From Dipteronia dyeriana (taxonomy: Eukaryota; Streptophyta; Magnoliopsida; Sapindales; Sapindaceae): a stretch of DNA of 64,000 nt. Below are positions 1-11,432 of the stretch, one piece after another. Position 1 is the first letter of the stretch. Every line of letters starts with the position of its first letter. The notes under the pieces were generated by a model. It did no database searches. It saw nothing but the letters and a program-made list of their open reading frames with translations, and was not told the origin of the DNA. Where the stretch lies: the NCBI GenBank assembly GCA_032871835.1, contig CM065299.1, positions 33,034,074 through 33,098,073 on the forward strand, in the 5' to 3' direction. The translations under genes were made by a program, and so were the position numbers.

Positions 1-1088
1 TCTTCTTCACTAGCATCTTTGCTTCTAAGAGAGGATGTAAAGGCTATGAAGTTAGCCATGAGTTCTTCATCATCCGAAGACTCATCTCCTTCATTGGAGT
101 TATCACTTTCACTCCATGTGGCAGCCATCACTTTTCCCTTTTTCTTGACCTTGATATTCGCACATTCAGGGGCAAAGTGACCTATCCCACCACATTCATA
201 GCATTAGACTCCTTTCTTCTCGGTCTTTTCTTGCCTAGGCTCAATCTTTTTGAAGGGAGCCTTTTCTTCAAGTCTTGACCCTTAAATCCGAAACCTTTCC
301 TCTCAGACTTGTTAGAATTTCTTGAACTTCCTCATTAGCAAGGCCATTTCTTCATCCGAGTCATCACTCTCCTCCTTCTCAACTTTGGAGGCTTCCAAAG
401 CAATATCCTTTTGCTTTTTCGTTGATGTGAGGATAGGACATTTCCTAGATTCATAAGCTAGAAGCCTCCCAATCACTTCACTTGGCTTCATATCCTTGTA
501 ACCACTATTCTCTTTTAAAGCCGTCACCTTAGACTCAAATCTATCGGGTAGAGATCTTATAATCATCTGCTTGATCTTCCTATCCGAATAAGGATCACCA
601 AGTTGATAACTTTGGTTCACAGTGTCCATCAACCTCACTTCAAAGTCATTGAAGCACTCGTTCTTATCCATCTTGAGCAATTCAAATTGTGTTTGGAGAA
701 CTTGAAGCTTCGATTACTTAACCACATCGGTTCCCTCATGTGTAACTTCTAGGATATCCCATGCCTCCTTAGCTATCCTAGTATTTTGAACCAACTTGTA
801 TTGGTTCTCATCCATTGCACATATGATGGCATGCATTGCCTTCCTATTCCACTTAGATTCCTCAAACTCTTATGCATTCCAATGTGCCTTTGGCTTGAGT
901 ACATCATCTCCTCCATCCGTAGGAGTCATCATGGGTGGAGTGCAGCCATCTTCAACCGCCATCCATGCCCTGTCATGAATTTGGCAAATATACGACTCCA
1001 TCTTACCTTCCCAAGAGGCATAATTCAATCCGGTGAGAAGTAAAGGTCTAGTGCTAGAAGCTCCCTCGTTGCCACCATTTCCAATCAT
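1..1088 (-). pseudogene. gag: SIRE-A gag (copia capsid/nucleocapsid), broken, 3' end outside window
   Basis: Copia Gag forms the virus-like particle and packages element RNA. The start is taken at the ATG at 1086-1088, giving an N-terminus that matches the gag of the element at 19442 (GNGGNEGASSTRP, then a W-GKM motif). The UBN2-type capsid region (motifs ECFNDF, GDPYSDR, MKPSEVIGRLLAYES) lies around 420-670 in the same frame. A CCHC knuckle of form C-x2-C-x4-H-x4-C is at 162-203. In-frame stops interrupt it near 870, 690-720, just below 312 and before the knuckle. An acidic Ser/Asp/Glu stretch follows the knuckle to the left edge, as in the sister element. It is non-functional as read. Confidence 0.88.
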
Positions 1089-1199
1089 TGTGTTTAATGA
1101 ATGAATGATATGAATGCAAGTGTATGAATGATCAATACACACACAAAATGCAACACACACCAAAATGAGCAAGGATCACCTATGTATGTCTAGAAACCT

Positions 1200-1211
1200 G
1201 CTCTGATACCA
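1200..1211 (-). promoter_or_regulatory. Primer binding site of SIRE-A (tRNA-iMet type)
   Basis: On the minus strand this reads TGGTATCAGAGC, the usual complement of the plant initiator tRNA-Met 3' end. It lies two bases inside the LTR edge at 1214. This fixes the element's orientation and the inner LTR boundary. Confidence 0.9.
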
Positions 1212-1535
1212 ATTGAAACAAATATTATGGTGTGTATAATATAAATCTAGATGAGGGGTGAATAGATTTTAAACAAATTTAACCAATTTTTGTTAAAGGT
1301 TAAGTTGACGAAAATGCCCCTAGCTAGTTACAACAAAATCATAAGTGTAAAGATTACGAAAATATTAAAAACACTTGAATTATAAGTGGAAACCCTCTAA
1401 ATGGGAAAAACTACGGGCTGATAAGTGTGCCACACTAGAACCTCGATGTTTCCTCTTTTGAGGTTTACCACGTCATAAAAGAGTAACTTGGTTCACTTAG
1501 CCCGTGGATGTTTCCTCTTCAGAGGTTTACAACGT

Positions 1536-2327
1536 TATATCTTTTGTCAACTTTTCTCTATCCCTATCTCTCTAATATTTGTATTGTGGATAGAACTCTT
1601 TATATATGTTGACTTCCTTTCTATAATAGAGATTGTGTATGTGTTATAATTACTTGTTTGTATCACATTTTACTTGTGTTGCTTCTGGGAGTAGGTAGCT
1701 TAAACCGCAAGCAAGATGAACTAGGTTCACTTAACTTGTAAGAAGATAGTGAAGAACTTACCAAACAAGATGTGATGAAGCAAGACTATCCATAGATGCA
1801 CTCTAAATGACTTTAGATGATACAAGATGAAGTTTTTATGCACATGGGAATGCTTTGAGTGTTTAAAGATGAGTTCTTGGAAGAGTTTTTTCTTTGAATT
1901 GTGTTCTAAGGAAAATATATGATGTTCTGAACTCTTACACGACCATAATGCAAAGAGTTATATATATATGATATCCAAACAAAGTGAGGTCGTTTTGGAA
2001 AAAACGTTCCAGCTTCCTCTGAAAATACAATCACGGTTAAATGCTTAAGGCTAACCTAGAGGGAGGGGGGTGAATAGGTTAGACACCTTTTTCGACTCCC
2101 TTAGAAACAAACAAAATTTTGTCCCTCTAGATTACTTGTATCACAATATATATATTAATTAAAGACAATTAATCAATATATAAACACAAGTAAAGTGTGA
2201 TACAAACAAGTAATTGTAACACATACACAATCTCTATTATAGAAAGGAAGTCAACATATATAAAGAGTTCTATCCACAATACAAATATTAGAGAGATAGG
2301 GATAGAGAAAAGTTGACACAAGATATA
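1536..2327. repeat. Near-perfect 145-bp inverted repeat joining two LTRs
   Basis: Left arm 1536-1680 and right arm 2183-2327 are reverse complements with only three mismatches that I can count. Weaker pairing continues outward to about 1500 and 2366. The loop is about 500 bp. The left arm is in the SIRE-A LTR and the right arm in the nested family-B solo LTR (which starts at 2020), so the repeat spans an insertion boundary. Confidence 0.88.
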
Positions 2328-4630
2328 ATGTGGTAAACCTCCGAAGAAGAAACATCCACTGGCTAGCAGCCACCTGCAAACAAAATCCACTAGTAGATAA
2401 GACAAGTACAATCTCTCAAGTGACCTCTTCACCTAGAAACTAACCTTCTATCCTACTCTAGAAGTTTCCACCCTATGCTCAACAATCCGAGGCTTCACAC
2501 CTCTTGTCAAGACTTCCTTGCTCACCTTATCCGGATCTTCATGACCCAAGGCAAGACTTCCTGCTCAACTAAGTCCTCACGACTCTAGTCAAGACTTCCT
2601 TACTTACCTATCCAAGTTCTCCCAACTCTAGGCAAGACTTCTTGCTCGACTATATCCGGATCCTCCTGACCCTAGCCAAGACTTCATTGCTCGACAATCC
2701 AAGGCTTCACACCTCTTGCCAAGACTTCTTGCTCAACACCATAGGTCTCACACCTATTGTCAAGACTTCCTTCTCACAAGGCATCTAGGTGATCATGAAT
2801 GCAAAATGCAAACAAGCACGCAACATAGAATGCTATGATCAACACATTCTATGGAAAATACTAGACATTAGCATGAATGCACAAATCACATATAGTCTAG
2901 TTAATCATGCATGTATAAACAATCTAGATCATGCAAGATATGTTCAATAACAATCACAACCTAGATATATGCATACATCTAAACTTGAATCACAAGATAT
3001 GTTCAACAAATCACAAGATCAAGTTTAAATCACATAAACCTAAAACATGCTAAAATCATATGACAATGTCAATAAGATTTAAGCTAAAGTTCTAGAGCAT
3101 ATTACTAGTCATAGATTCAACAAATCACATGAATAGCTCAGAAGAACATAAGCACATGTATTATGTGAGAATTTTGGCCAAGAGAGCCTAATACATGTGA
3201 AGAACTATTTTTCACAAAATCATTGAATCAAAGATCATAAAATAGTCCTAGAATCAAAGCTAGCACAATACAATCCCAAACATGTGATAACATAGGCAAA
3301 ATCAAAACCTAACTCAACATGTATGATTTTCAACTGAAATTCAATCTAGCTTTGAAAGTGTTCAAAACACAAATCAAAACACTCACAATATACAAATATA
3401 TGTAGAAGAAGAAAACCCAAGGCAATTGACCAAGTTTTAAAAGAAAACTTTGAGAGAAAATCAATACCTTAGTTGATTTAGGTGCAGTCCCGTTTTTGTA
3501 TGATTAGACACCAAAAACAGGAGCAAAACTAACTCAAACCTTCAGAGAAAAGACGGAGAATGAGTATATGAACACTCTCAACTTTGGATCACTCAAATCG
3601 GAGTTCAAATGAAGAAGTTATAGTGTTTGGAAAGTGAGAAAATTTAGAGAGAAAATTTCTGCACACTTGTTTTAAATTTCTTCTTAGAATGAAATGTGAG
3701 AGGGAAAGAGATTATAAAGGAGTGGGAAACTTGGACATGTGAAATGACCAAGAGGGGCAAGAAGAAGCCAAGCAAGCTTGCTGCCCAAGATGGTGCGTTG
3801 GCATCTCGGGGCAGCAAGCCTTCTGCCCCGAGATGGCCACGCGCCATCTCGGGAAAGAAGACATTGCTTGCTTCTTTCTCCTTCGACCTTCCTTCGCATT
3901 CTTCTACCGTTCTCCGGCCTCCGGCCTCTGAACTCGGAATTCAAATCCATTTGTGGATTACGAACCATAAATCTCATACCGACATGGGAATATAAGATAC
4001 TCAACCCAGAAAATAATAATTCGACTCGATATATGAAGACAAAGACAATGTATGAAACATGAGTTGAAAGTGTAGTATCTTTTGACTTAGAACTTGAAAT
4101 CAATAGTATGAGTAACCGAAATGACCGGAAATCAATCAAGAATGATTTAAAACTAAATTCAAGTTCAATATCCATGTTATACAAATATATACACAAACAA
4201 ACACAATTCACACTAGAATGCAAACTACATAGAGATAGTTTCCAATCATGTATATTCCAAAACATGTTATTTTCATACCAATGCATAAGCATTCATCTTC
4301 AAGTGTGTGAATGTGTTATACATGGTGCACAACGATGTACGAACACATATGAATGAATTGTATGTGTGTGTCTATAAATGGTGCACAACGATGCAGGGAC
4401 ACAAATGTATGATATGTGTGTGTGCCTAAGCCTTGTAAGAGAAAGATAAGGTCTTAGTATACCTTTGTAGAACCATATTGCATCCTTTCTCTTGAAGACT
4501 TAGAACTTGCTTTGACTTGTTGTTTCTTCTTCCTTGAAGGTTGAATCATCATGAATCTAAACAACCAAATCATTACAAGTAAACATCATTTTGATACGGA
4601 ATTAATGCCAACACAAACTAAAACCTAACA
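2020..4630 (-). mobile_element. Solo LTR, family B, copy 1 (TSD TCCTC)
   Basis: This stretch is bounded by TG (2020) and CA (4630) and flanked by the 5-bp duplication TCCTC at 2015-2019 and 4631-4635. No gag-pol lies inside. Read on the minus strand it starts TGTTAGGTTTTAG and is homologous along most of its length to the plus-strand copy at 59413-61455. Its terminal part has the Sirevirus-style string TTCACCCCCCTC..TAGGTTA also seen at the end of the SIRE-E LTR. A TATA-like TTTATAATC on the minus strand is near 3708-3718. At 2.61 kb it is longer than copy 2, partly through extra sequence at 2183-2327. A solo LTR normally forms by recombination between the two LTRs of a full element. Confidence 0.9.
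3802..3835. repeat. Perfect 13-bp palindrome in LTR B
   Basis: Arms CATCTCGGGGCAG (3802-3814) and CTGCCCCGAGATG (3823-3835) are exact reverse complements around an 8-bp loop. Two further CATCTCGG-like half-sites are close by (near 3790 and 3846). This is a GC-rich island within AT-rich LTR, comparable to palindrome clusters in the other Sirevirus-like LTRs here. A weaker counterpart is at about 60160-60235 in copy 2. Confidence 0.85.
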
Positions 4631-4635
4631 TCCTC

Positions 4636-4895
4636 TATGTGCGCTGGTCAAGTAGCGCACCACCAGCGTACAACCTAATTTTTTAATAGGCGCTGGACGA
4701 GTGGTGCAACACATGAGAAAATCCACTAGAATTTTATGCTGGTAAGGCTGTGCTAGTTCAGTAGCGCACCACCAGCACACTGCCCATTTTTTCAACTTTG
4801 AACGGGTGCAATGGCGCAGCTCAGTGGCGCGTGACAAGCGACGTTCCACTGGAATGTTGGGCTGGTCGAGTAGCGTACCACCAACGCACAACCTA
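4636..4895. repeat. GC-rich repeated motif cluster in LTR A
   Basis: A motif of the form GCGCTGGTCRAGTAGCGCACC recurs several times (near 4640, 4690, 4735-4770, 4805-4840 and 4860-4890), some copies as inverted halves (GCGC..GCGC, CCAGCG/CGCTGG). A diverged cluster occurs in the solo family-A LTR at about 46620-46735 and 47505-47620. Such CG-rich palindromic clusters are a known trait of Sirevirus LTRs. The function here is not shown. Confidence 0.65.
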
Positions 4896-5240
4896 ATTTT
4901 TCAACACTTAAACACACATTTTCAACAAGTCCAAGAGTTATGAAGATGCATCCTATACTAATGCGTAACATGACATGAAACTTTAACTACAAGATGCAAA
5001 TATATCAATCAATAGTCATTTAAACCAAAATGAACACAAGTATAAACACTCAACATATATGAATAAGAATTATGCATGAATTTGTGAGTGTGTGCAACTA
5101 TCTCTTTTCAAGTAAGCATAAGAATTTTACCTTTGGTGCTTCATCTCTTAAGGTCTTGAGAGCCTAAGCTACCCTTACATAATACCCCCAAAATGTGATT
5201 TGCTCATGAAATAAGCCAATCAATAAATGAGGACTTTACA

Positions 5241-6226
5241 CCTTCATATATGCCTTTTACAGGTGTATTTATACATGGTAACTATCTTGATGTGCAAGAC
5301 CAGGACTCTTGAATTGGTTTCCTTTTCCTTATTGAATACGATTCTTCCTTTAATGTAGTTGATCGACTTGTAGCTAATATCTTGGAGAAGATGTGTTTGT
5401 TTCCACCTCAGACTCTTCCTTCCTTGATAGGTGGGATTTTCTATTGTAGTTGACCCCTTATAATCGGTTGTAGAGGATATCTTGGAGGTAAAGGTATTTG
5501 TTTCCTCTTTGGACTCTCTTATTAAGGGTTGCCAAAAGAGTTGACTAATCTTTCATTAATGGCGTTGATCATCTCCATTAATACGATTAACCTCATTAAT
5601 ATGGTCGACTTCCTCCATTAATATCGTTTGACATCATTAATAGGGTTGACTACATCCATTAATATGGTTTGACCTAATTAATAGGGTTGATTACCTCTAT
5701 TACTACGGGTTGACATCATTAATGGTATCGTAAGTGTCATGAAGGTTAACCCTCATTTCCTACGCTGTTAAGAGGAGAGCTCTGGCTTTATATGTCACTT
5801 TGGAGAGGTACTTCATGGAGGTTACCTGAGGTGACACTTGATATTTCTTGAGGGCGAGGTACATTAGGTTCCAGTACACTGGCGGGGTCCCTAGGGAGCT
5901 CTCGATTACCATAGAGCTAGATCGATCTTCCTAGTCTTCCCATGGATCTTGTGCTAACCATTTTAGGGGTGAAATATTCCATAGGGTTCAAACCTTGTAG
6001 TTGTGCATGATTCCTGGCAGGGTAGCAAGCTATAATTGGAGAGCATGAATGCATGCAAGGTGTTAAGAAGGTGTTGATTACCTTGCCCTGCTTCTGCGGG
6101 GTCGTAAGGAACCTTGACCTAGAGAACCTCAATTCCTCGCTACGTAGACCTGGATTTGGACCCCTGCTTGAAGGCTGGAAGGTGGAAAATTCTTCTTTGG
6201 TCCCTAGCCAAATTTTGCTATTAACA
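5241..6226 (-). repeat. 3' LTR of TAT-G, truncated at left by SIRE-A
   Basis: This segment is about 90% identical by eye to 31016-32006, with the same order of motifs: CATATATGCC, the CATTAAT array, GGCGGGGTCC and the inner end GCCAAATTTTGCTATTAACA. Roughly the other half of the LTR is missing because SIRE-A begins at 5240. No gene is seen in it. Confidence 0.78.
5553..5726. repeat. Short tandem array with CATTAAT units in LTR G
   Basis: About six to seven imperfect units of roughly 25-30 bp follow the pattern CATTAATANGGTTGAC. The same array occurs in the other LTR of TAT-G at 31331-31458 with fewer units. It is a minisatellite inside the LTR. Confidence 0.75.
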
Positions 6227-6285
6227 GAAGTCCCCTCTGACTTGAATACCAGTACGTAGTTGGGGTATGTGTCAGAATCTTGTAC

Positions 6286-7650
6286 TGTAGGGAAAATCGC
6301 GCAAAGAAAGCATGAAAAATCAAAATTAGGGTTTCAGTATAAATAAAAAATAATTCCCTTTTAAAAACAAGAACCTTAACCCTAGATTAACTTACGTATA
6401 TAAAAGTATAGTACCTTATTTTCATGACGATTGAACAAGCACCGAATTGAATCCGTAAGATCTACCAATCCAATCACGAACGTGAACCACCAAGGAGTGT
6501 GGGCTCCCTTTCTTTAAATTGTATACCTGAGGATGAAACCAATTTTTTTTTTCTTTGTTAGTTACAATTATCATCCATCAAAAAAATCCAAGAACGTCCG
6601 GTCACTTGTGAATTATCAATCTACTTGATTAAAACTCGCGTGAGCCCGATTTGATTTTGTACACAAAACTCTTTTGATGTAAAGGATACTAGTGTACTAT
6701 CAAAAGCAAAAAAATAACCCTTTTTTCTCTTCTTTGGCCGAATTGACACTCTATATCTTAGAGTTGATTGAATTTTATCTAGAGTAAAATACTAAATTTT
6801 TCTCTCTCAAAATTCTCTCTTGCTAAGCAAAATTCTCTCTAAGAAAATACTTAGGTTGGCCGAAAATTTCACTCTAAGAATCATAGGGCTAGCCGAATTC
6901 ATCAAGGGGATATATATAGGATCACATATTCTCTCCTAAGACTGATTTACTTGGTTGGTAAGAATCCTTTCCTTAGGTGGATTTACTTGTTAGTAATGAA
7001 TCATTTTCAAAGAAGAATTCTACTTTACACCAAGACTCCTAATCCAACTCATTAGAGTATTTGTAACCATATTAAAGATTTTCTAATTTGATTAGATAAA
7101 TAATTCCTATTATTTATCTACTTATCAAATATAATCTTTAATATTAATTATACTACCAACAATAGTATAATATTAGGAGATCATCTCCTACTAGGATTTT
7201 TTTTTACTTTTAGTTAATTAATTATCAAATTAATTAATTTCCATTTAATTAAAAAATAAAATAAAATAATATAATTAAGCTACACTATATAGTTTTGCCG
7301 GCCAACACCATTATATAGGCATATATGTTATTTTTTCTAATTTATTAAATCCATTGGACCTTAATAAAAATTCCACATGTGAACTAGACCCATTTTTACA
7401 AAAATAAACAAGTTCACATGCCTTAATACAATTCTAGATGGACCTTTAAATTGGTCCGATAGAATATATCAAGTGATCCATGCAAGTTCATGTGGATTGG
7501 GGATCTTGGCGGGCTACCTAAATTTAAGCTCTAATAGACACAAACCCAATCACAATCAACAAATGATTCACTTAGGTCCGATCTATTAATTTTAGTTCAT
7601 TCCACTAAAGAACTAATATTGAACTATTAAGTAAAGATAGAATAAGTTAA
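6286..7650 (-). repeat. 3' LTR of COP-D, truncated
   Basis: This segment is colinear with 12842-14180 of the 5' LTR, starting TGTAGGGAAAATCGCGC. It includes a minus-strand TATA box in GATATATATAGG near 6908-6917. Homology stops at about 7650, where the sequence passes directly into RNase H coding. About 0.85 kb of LTR (its transcription-start side), the polypurine tract and the end of pol are missing. Confidence 0.85.
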
Positions 7651-9180
7651 TCTTGATTATCTACTGACACGATCTTGGTAATCGTCACGTCACCCCTATG
7701 CGTAATTTCCCTCAGAAGGTGATACTTTCTTCCAATGTGTTTCCTTCTTTTATGACTTCTTGGTTCTCTCGAATTAGCCACTGCTCCACTATTGTCACAA
7801 TAGATAGTGATCTGCTTATTTGCATCAGGAACCACTTCCAAGTCAATCAGGAATTAGCAAAGCCAGACAGCCTCTTTAGCAGCCTCACATGTGGCAACAT
7901 ACTCGGCTTTCATGGTGGAATCAGCAATACAAGATTGCTTGATACTCCTCCATATGATTGCCCCTCCTCCAATAGTAAACACAGATCCTGATGTTAATCT
8001 CCTGGAGTCAGAATCTGATTAAAAATCAGAATCTTTATACCCAACGGGAATTAAATCCCCTCAAGAGTATACAAGCATATAATCTCTCGTTCTCCTAAGA
8101 TACTTGAAAATATGCTTGACTACCGTCTAGTGATCAAGACCAGGTTTCAATTGAAACCTTTTAACTTTGCCCACAGCAAAACAAATATCTGGTCTATTGC
8201 AGAGCATTGCATACATGAGACTTCTAATTGTCGATGCATATGGAACCCTACTCATGAATTGATCTTCATGCTCATTCTTAGGAACTTGTTCCTTAGAAAG
8301 TTTGATTCCATGTCAGGAAGGTAACATACCTATCTTGGAATCTTGCATGTAAAACCTAGACAAGATTTTATCTATGTATAAAGCTTGAGATAATGCAATC
8401 GTTCTATTCTTTCTATCCCTTATGACTTGGATACCAAGAATATAACTTGCTTCTCCTATGTTCTTCATATCAGATTGTTTTGCTAACCAATCTTTTATTG
8501 ATGTCAATACACCTACATCGTTTCTGATGAGTAGTATATCATCAACGTAAAGAACTAGGGAAATCAACTTGCCGTCTTTAATCCTTTTGTATACACAAGG
8601 TTCATCAAGGTTTTGAATAAATCCAAAACTTTTCACGGCTTGATCAAAACCTTATGTTCCAGGATCTAGATGCTTGCTTCAATCCATATATGGATCTTTG
8701 CAACTTGCATACCCTTTCCTCTTAGCCTTTTTCAATGAATCCTTCTGGTTGCATCATATAGATGCTTTCGTCAAGACTTCCATTAAGGAAACTTGTCTTG
8801 ATGTCCATTTGCCAAATCTCTAGGTCTAGAAATGCCGCAATGAATAAGAGTATCCTAATGGATTTAAGCATGGCCACATGAGAGAAGGTTTCTTAATAAT
8901 CGATATATTCCTTCTGTGTATAACCTTTAGCTACCAATCTAGCTTTAAAGGTTTCCACCTTTCCATCCATTCCACTTTTCCTCTTGTATACCCACTTGCC
9001 CCCAATGGGTTTTATCCCTTTTGGCAATTCTACAAGAGATCAGACCTTATTTTTGAACATAGATTCAATTTCGGATTGCATTGCCTTTTGCCAATGGTGA
9101 TAATCAACATCTTCCATTGCTTCCTTATACGTATAGGGATTATTGTCATCTGGGAGATACTCTACAGATTCTCCTAGACC
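7640..9180 (-). pseudogene. pol: COP-D reverse transcriptase and RNase H, broken
   Basis: RT copies element RNA into DNA and RNase H removes the RNA strand. Read on the minus strand from 9180, the N-terminal RT motifs (GGKWVYKRK, ARLVAKGYTQKE, DIKTSFLNGSLDESIYMMQPEGF) are followed by the palm with an intact YVDD in LVLYVDDILL within 8313-8636. The RNase H end (TIYCDNSGAVANS, HIGRKYHLLRE) is at 7647-7841. RT and RNase H are in one frame. Stops occur near 8880-8960, 8640-8740 and at 8313-8315. The protein is cut short after VSVDNQ by the deletion that removed the 3' LTR start. Confidence 0.88.
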
Positions 9181-9426
9181 GATGTATGTTTCGGGTTATT
9201 TACTAACCCTCACACTACGACGAGGTATGGTAGATTGTTGATCTTGTGTTGGCACGGAACTTACAATTGAGCTTGGTTGTGAAACTTATTGTGGAATAAT
9301 ATCTCTTGAAATCTTATTCAGAACAATTCTACTCATAGGCATAAAATTATTCATATACTCCTCCTCCAGAAATTTAGCATTTGCTAAAACAAATACTTTA
9401 AGATCTGAAGGACTATAAAAATAATA

Positions 9427-10551
9427 TCATTTTGTTCCTTTTAGATACCCTACAAATATGCATGTTCTTGAACGGGACTCCATCTTTTCTATCTTTTCTT
9501 TTAACACGTACGTAGGACATCCAAATATACTTAAATGTTGTAAACTAGGCTTTCGCCCAGTCCATAACTCATGTGGTGTTTTAGGAATCGACTTAGATGG
9601 TACATCATTTAGAATGTACATAGCAGTTTGTAAAGCATATCCCCAAAAAGAATTAGGAAGCGTTGAATAACTCAACATAGACCTAACCACGTCCAAAAGA
9701 CTTCTATTTCTTCTTTCTGCCACCCCATTTTGTTGCGGTGTGCCTGTTGCAGAAAATTGAGAAATTATCCCATTATCAATAAGATATTGCTGAAACTCAC
9801 CAGATAGATATTCTCCACCATGATCAAACCTCAAGATCTTTATGGGTTTCTCAAGATGATTTTCAACTTCAGTTTTAAATTCTTTGAACATGTCAAAAGC
9901 ATCCGACTTATGTCTCATGAGATACATATAGCCAAATCTTGAGTGATCATCCGTGAAAGTGATGAAGTACTCATATCCACCTCTAGCTTGAATGATCTTA
10001 GGTCCACACACATCAATGTGTATCAATCCTAAACATTCAATGGCTCTTGTGACTTTGGTCATAAACAACCTTTTGGTAATTTTACCTTCCAAACATGATT
10101 CACAAGTTGGTAGATTATCAACCTTTAAGTCACTTAGAGATCCGTAACTTACCAATATTTTAATCCTATTAAGGTTAATATGACCTAGGCGCAAATGCCA
10201 TAGGTAGGTTTCATCATATGATAATTTTACTCTTTTATCATTAGGTTCCGTTGATTCAGTGTCTAACAAGTGAGAGATATTTCCATGCAAATATAATAAA
10301 CCGTTTTCCAATGTACTTTTGGAAATAATTTTCTCATTCTTACTATTAACAAAACCTTTATTAAAAGTAACCGAATAACCAAATTTATTTAAACAAGAAA
10401 CTGAAATTAAATTCATTTTGAATTGAGGTACATAATAAACGTCCATTAAATCTAAATGCCTATAAAAATCTAAACTAATTCTAATATCTCCCACTGAACT
10501 AGCAGAAACTAATACTCCTTTCCTTGAACCCCTGTAAAGAAAAACAAACAT
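9427..10551 (-). pseudogene. pol: COP-D integrase (open 374-codon stretch)
   Basis: Copia integrase inserts the cDNA into the genome. Over this open reading frame the HHCC zinc-binding module is seen as H119, H124, C150 and C153 ([12 protein letters not shown]). The catalytic triad is D180 (HIDVCGP), D243 (RFDHGGEY) and E279 (NGVAERRN), with the standard 35-residue D-E gap. The C-terminal GR-PSL-H and F-GYLKGTK motifs follow. A stop at 9427-9429 cuts it from the RT. It is also out of frame with the protease segment upstream, so it is part of a broken polyprotein rather than a gene with its own start. Confidence 0.93.
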
Positions 10552-10804
10552 GATTAGTGGTTCCAGAGTCTATGATCCAAGAATCCATAGAATCCGCCAA
10601 AAAACATGTTTCAAGATAATTAATATTACTTTCTTCCTTCTTGTCTTGAGACTTTGGGCAATTTCTTTTCCAATGTCCCTTTTCACCACAAAGGAAACAC
10701 TTCCCTTTGATCTTGGTTACTTTCTCTGTCTCCTTCTTCGTAGGTCCTAGTTGCTTTTTTCTTCTGTTGTTTCTTGACCTTCTTACGGGTCTTAACAGTA
10801 GCAA
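10499..10804 (-). pseudogene. gag-pol: COP-D nucleocapsid zinc knuckle and aspartic protease start
   Basis: This open stretch encodes a CCHC knuckle, CFLCGEKGHWKRNC (C-x2-C-x4-H-x4-C), then an acidic linker and the copia protease active site DSGTTNHVC (D-S/T-G). The protease cuts the polyprotein. It is frameshifted relative to both the gag frame on its right and the integrase frame on its left, so at least two frame-disrupting changes lie within about 300 bp. Confidence 0.9.
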
Positions 10805-11432
10805 CTTTACCTACGGTATGAATCTCTTGATCATTGCCTTTCACAAGGATTTTTTCTGCGCTTTGAACATCTTGCATCAGGCGTTATAAGATGTATTCCT
10901 TTTTATTCAAGCTGTAGTCCAACTTGAATTGATCAAAGGAATCTGACAGTGAGTTAACAATCATGTCAATTTTGGTCTCACCATCTATCTCTGTACCATT
11001 CAGTTCAACAATGTTGAAATGTACTATGACTTTCATCATGTGATCTTTCACACCCTATTCAGGTTTCATCTTAAGATTTATAAAAGCAGTCACTGCTTTT
11101 CTCTTAGTCTACCTAGACCTCATAGCAAACATCTCCTCTAGAGACATCATAATAACGGCAGCAGTCTCCATTCCTTCATGTTGTTGTTGCAACACGTCGG
11201 AGATGGTGGCCATAATGTAACATTTAGTCATCTCATCAGAAGACTCCCACTACTGATACTCATCTCTTTGCTCCTAAGTAGATTCATTAGTAGGAGTAGG
11301 TGGTTTAGGAGTGCACAGAACGAACTTATGCTTTTTGGATTGCAACAAAAGCCCAATTTTTCTTTTCCATGTGACATAATTATCACCTATTAAAGTATTG
11401 TCTTTTAGGATGTTGATTAGGGATGGGGTCAT
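10683..11432 (-). pseudogene. gag: COP-D gag, broken
   Basis: The start is taken at the ATG at 11430-11432, giving MTPSLINIL and then a GDNYVTWKRK motif typical of copia gag N-termini. Downstream the capsid-like region is recognisable (ISDVLQQQHEG, LEEMFAMRS, GVKDHMMKVIVHFN). A basic Lys/Arg tract leads toward the zinc knuckle. At least four in-frame stops interrupt it between 11290 and 10880. The last stretch, 10683-10877, is open in the gag frame. Confidence 0.85.

Larger units (their letters stand above)
1..5240 (-). mobile_element. SIRE-A: partial Sirevirus-like Ty1/copia element cut by the window edge
   Basis: A minus-strand copia element enters from the left edge. Reading leftwards from 5240 it has a 5' LTR (1214-5240, including a nested solo LTR), a two-base spacer, a tRNA-iMet-type primer site (1200-1211) and the first part of gag. 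Gag closely resembles that of the complete element at 19442-28880. The outer LTR edge at 5240 ends in TTTACA, the same as a free solo copy at 47768. The remaining gag-pol and the 3' LTR lie outside the window, so its target duplication cannot be tested. Confidence 0.85.
1214..5240 (-). repeat. 5' LTR of SIRE-A (family A), interrupted by solo LTR B
   Basis: On the plus strand the LTR starts TGAAACAAATATTATGG and ends GACTTTACA. The same two ends bound the solo LTR at 45528-47768, which supports both edges. Without the nested LTR and one TSD copy (2020-4635) it is about 1.41 kb, shorter than the 2.24 kb solo copy. The stretch 1500-1735 runs in the opposite direction to its counterpart in the solo copy: the segment with CCTACTCCC is reverse-complemented. 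This copy is therefore rearranged as well as interrupted. Confidence 0.8.

Noticed and set aside
3684..4292. 202-codon minus-strand ORF
   Set aside because: It lies wholly inside solo LTR B, has mixed hydrophobic and low-complexity content and no domain; it is treated as an LTR ORF, not a host gene (see the shared-ORF finding).
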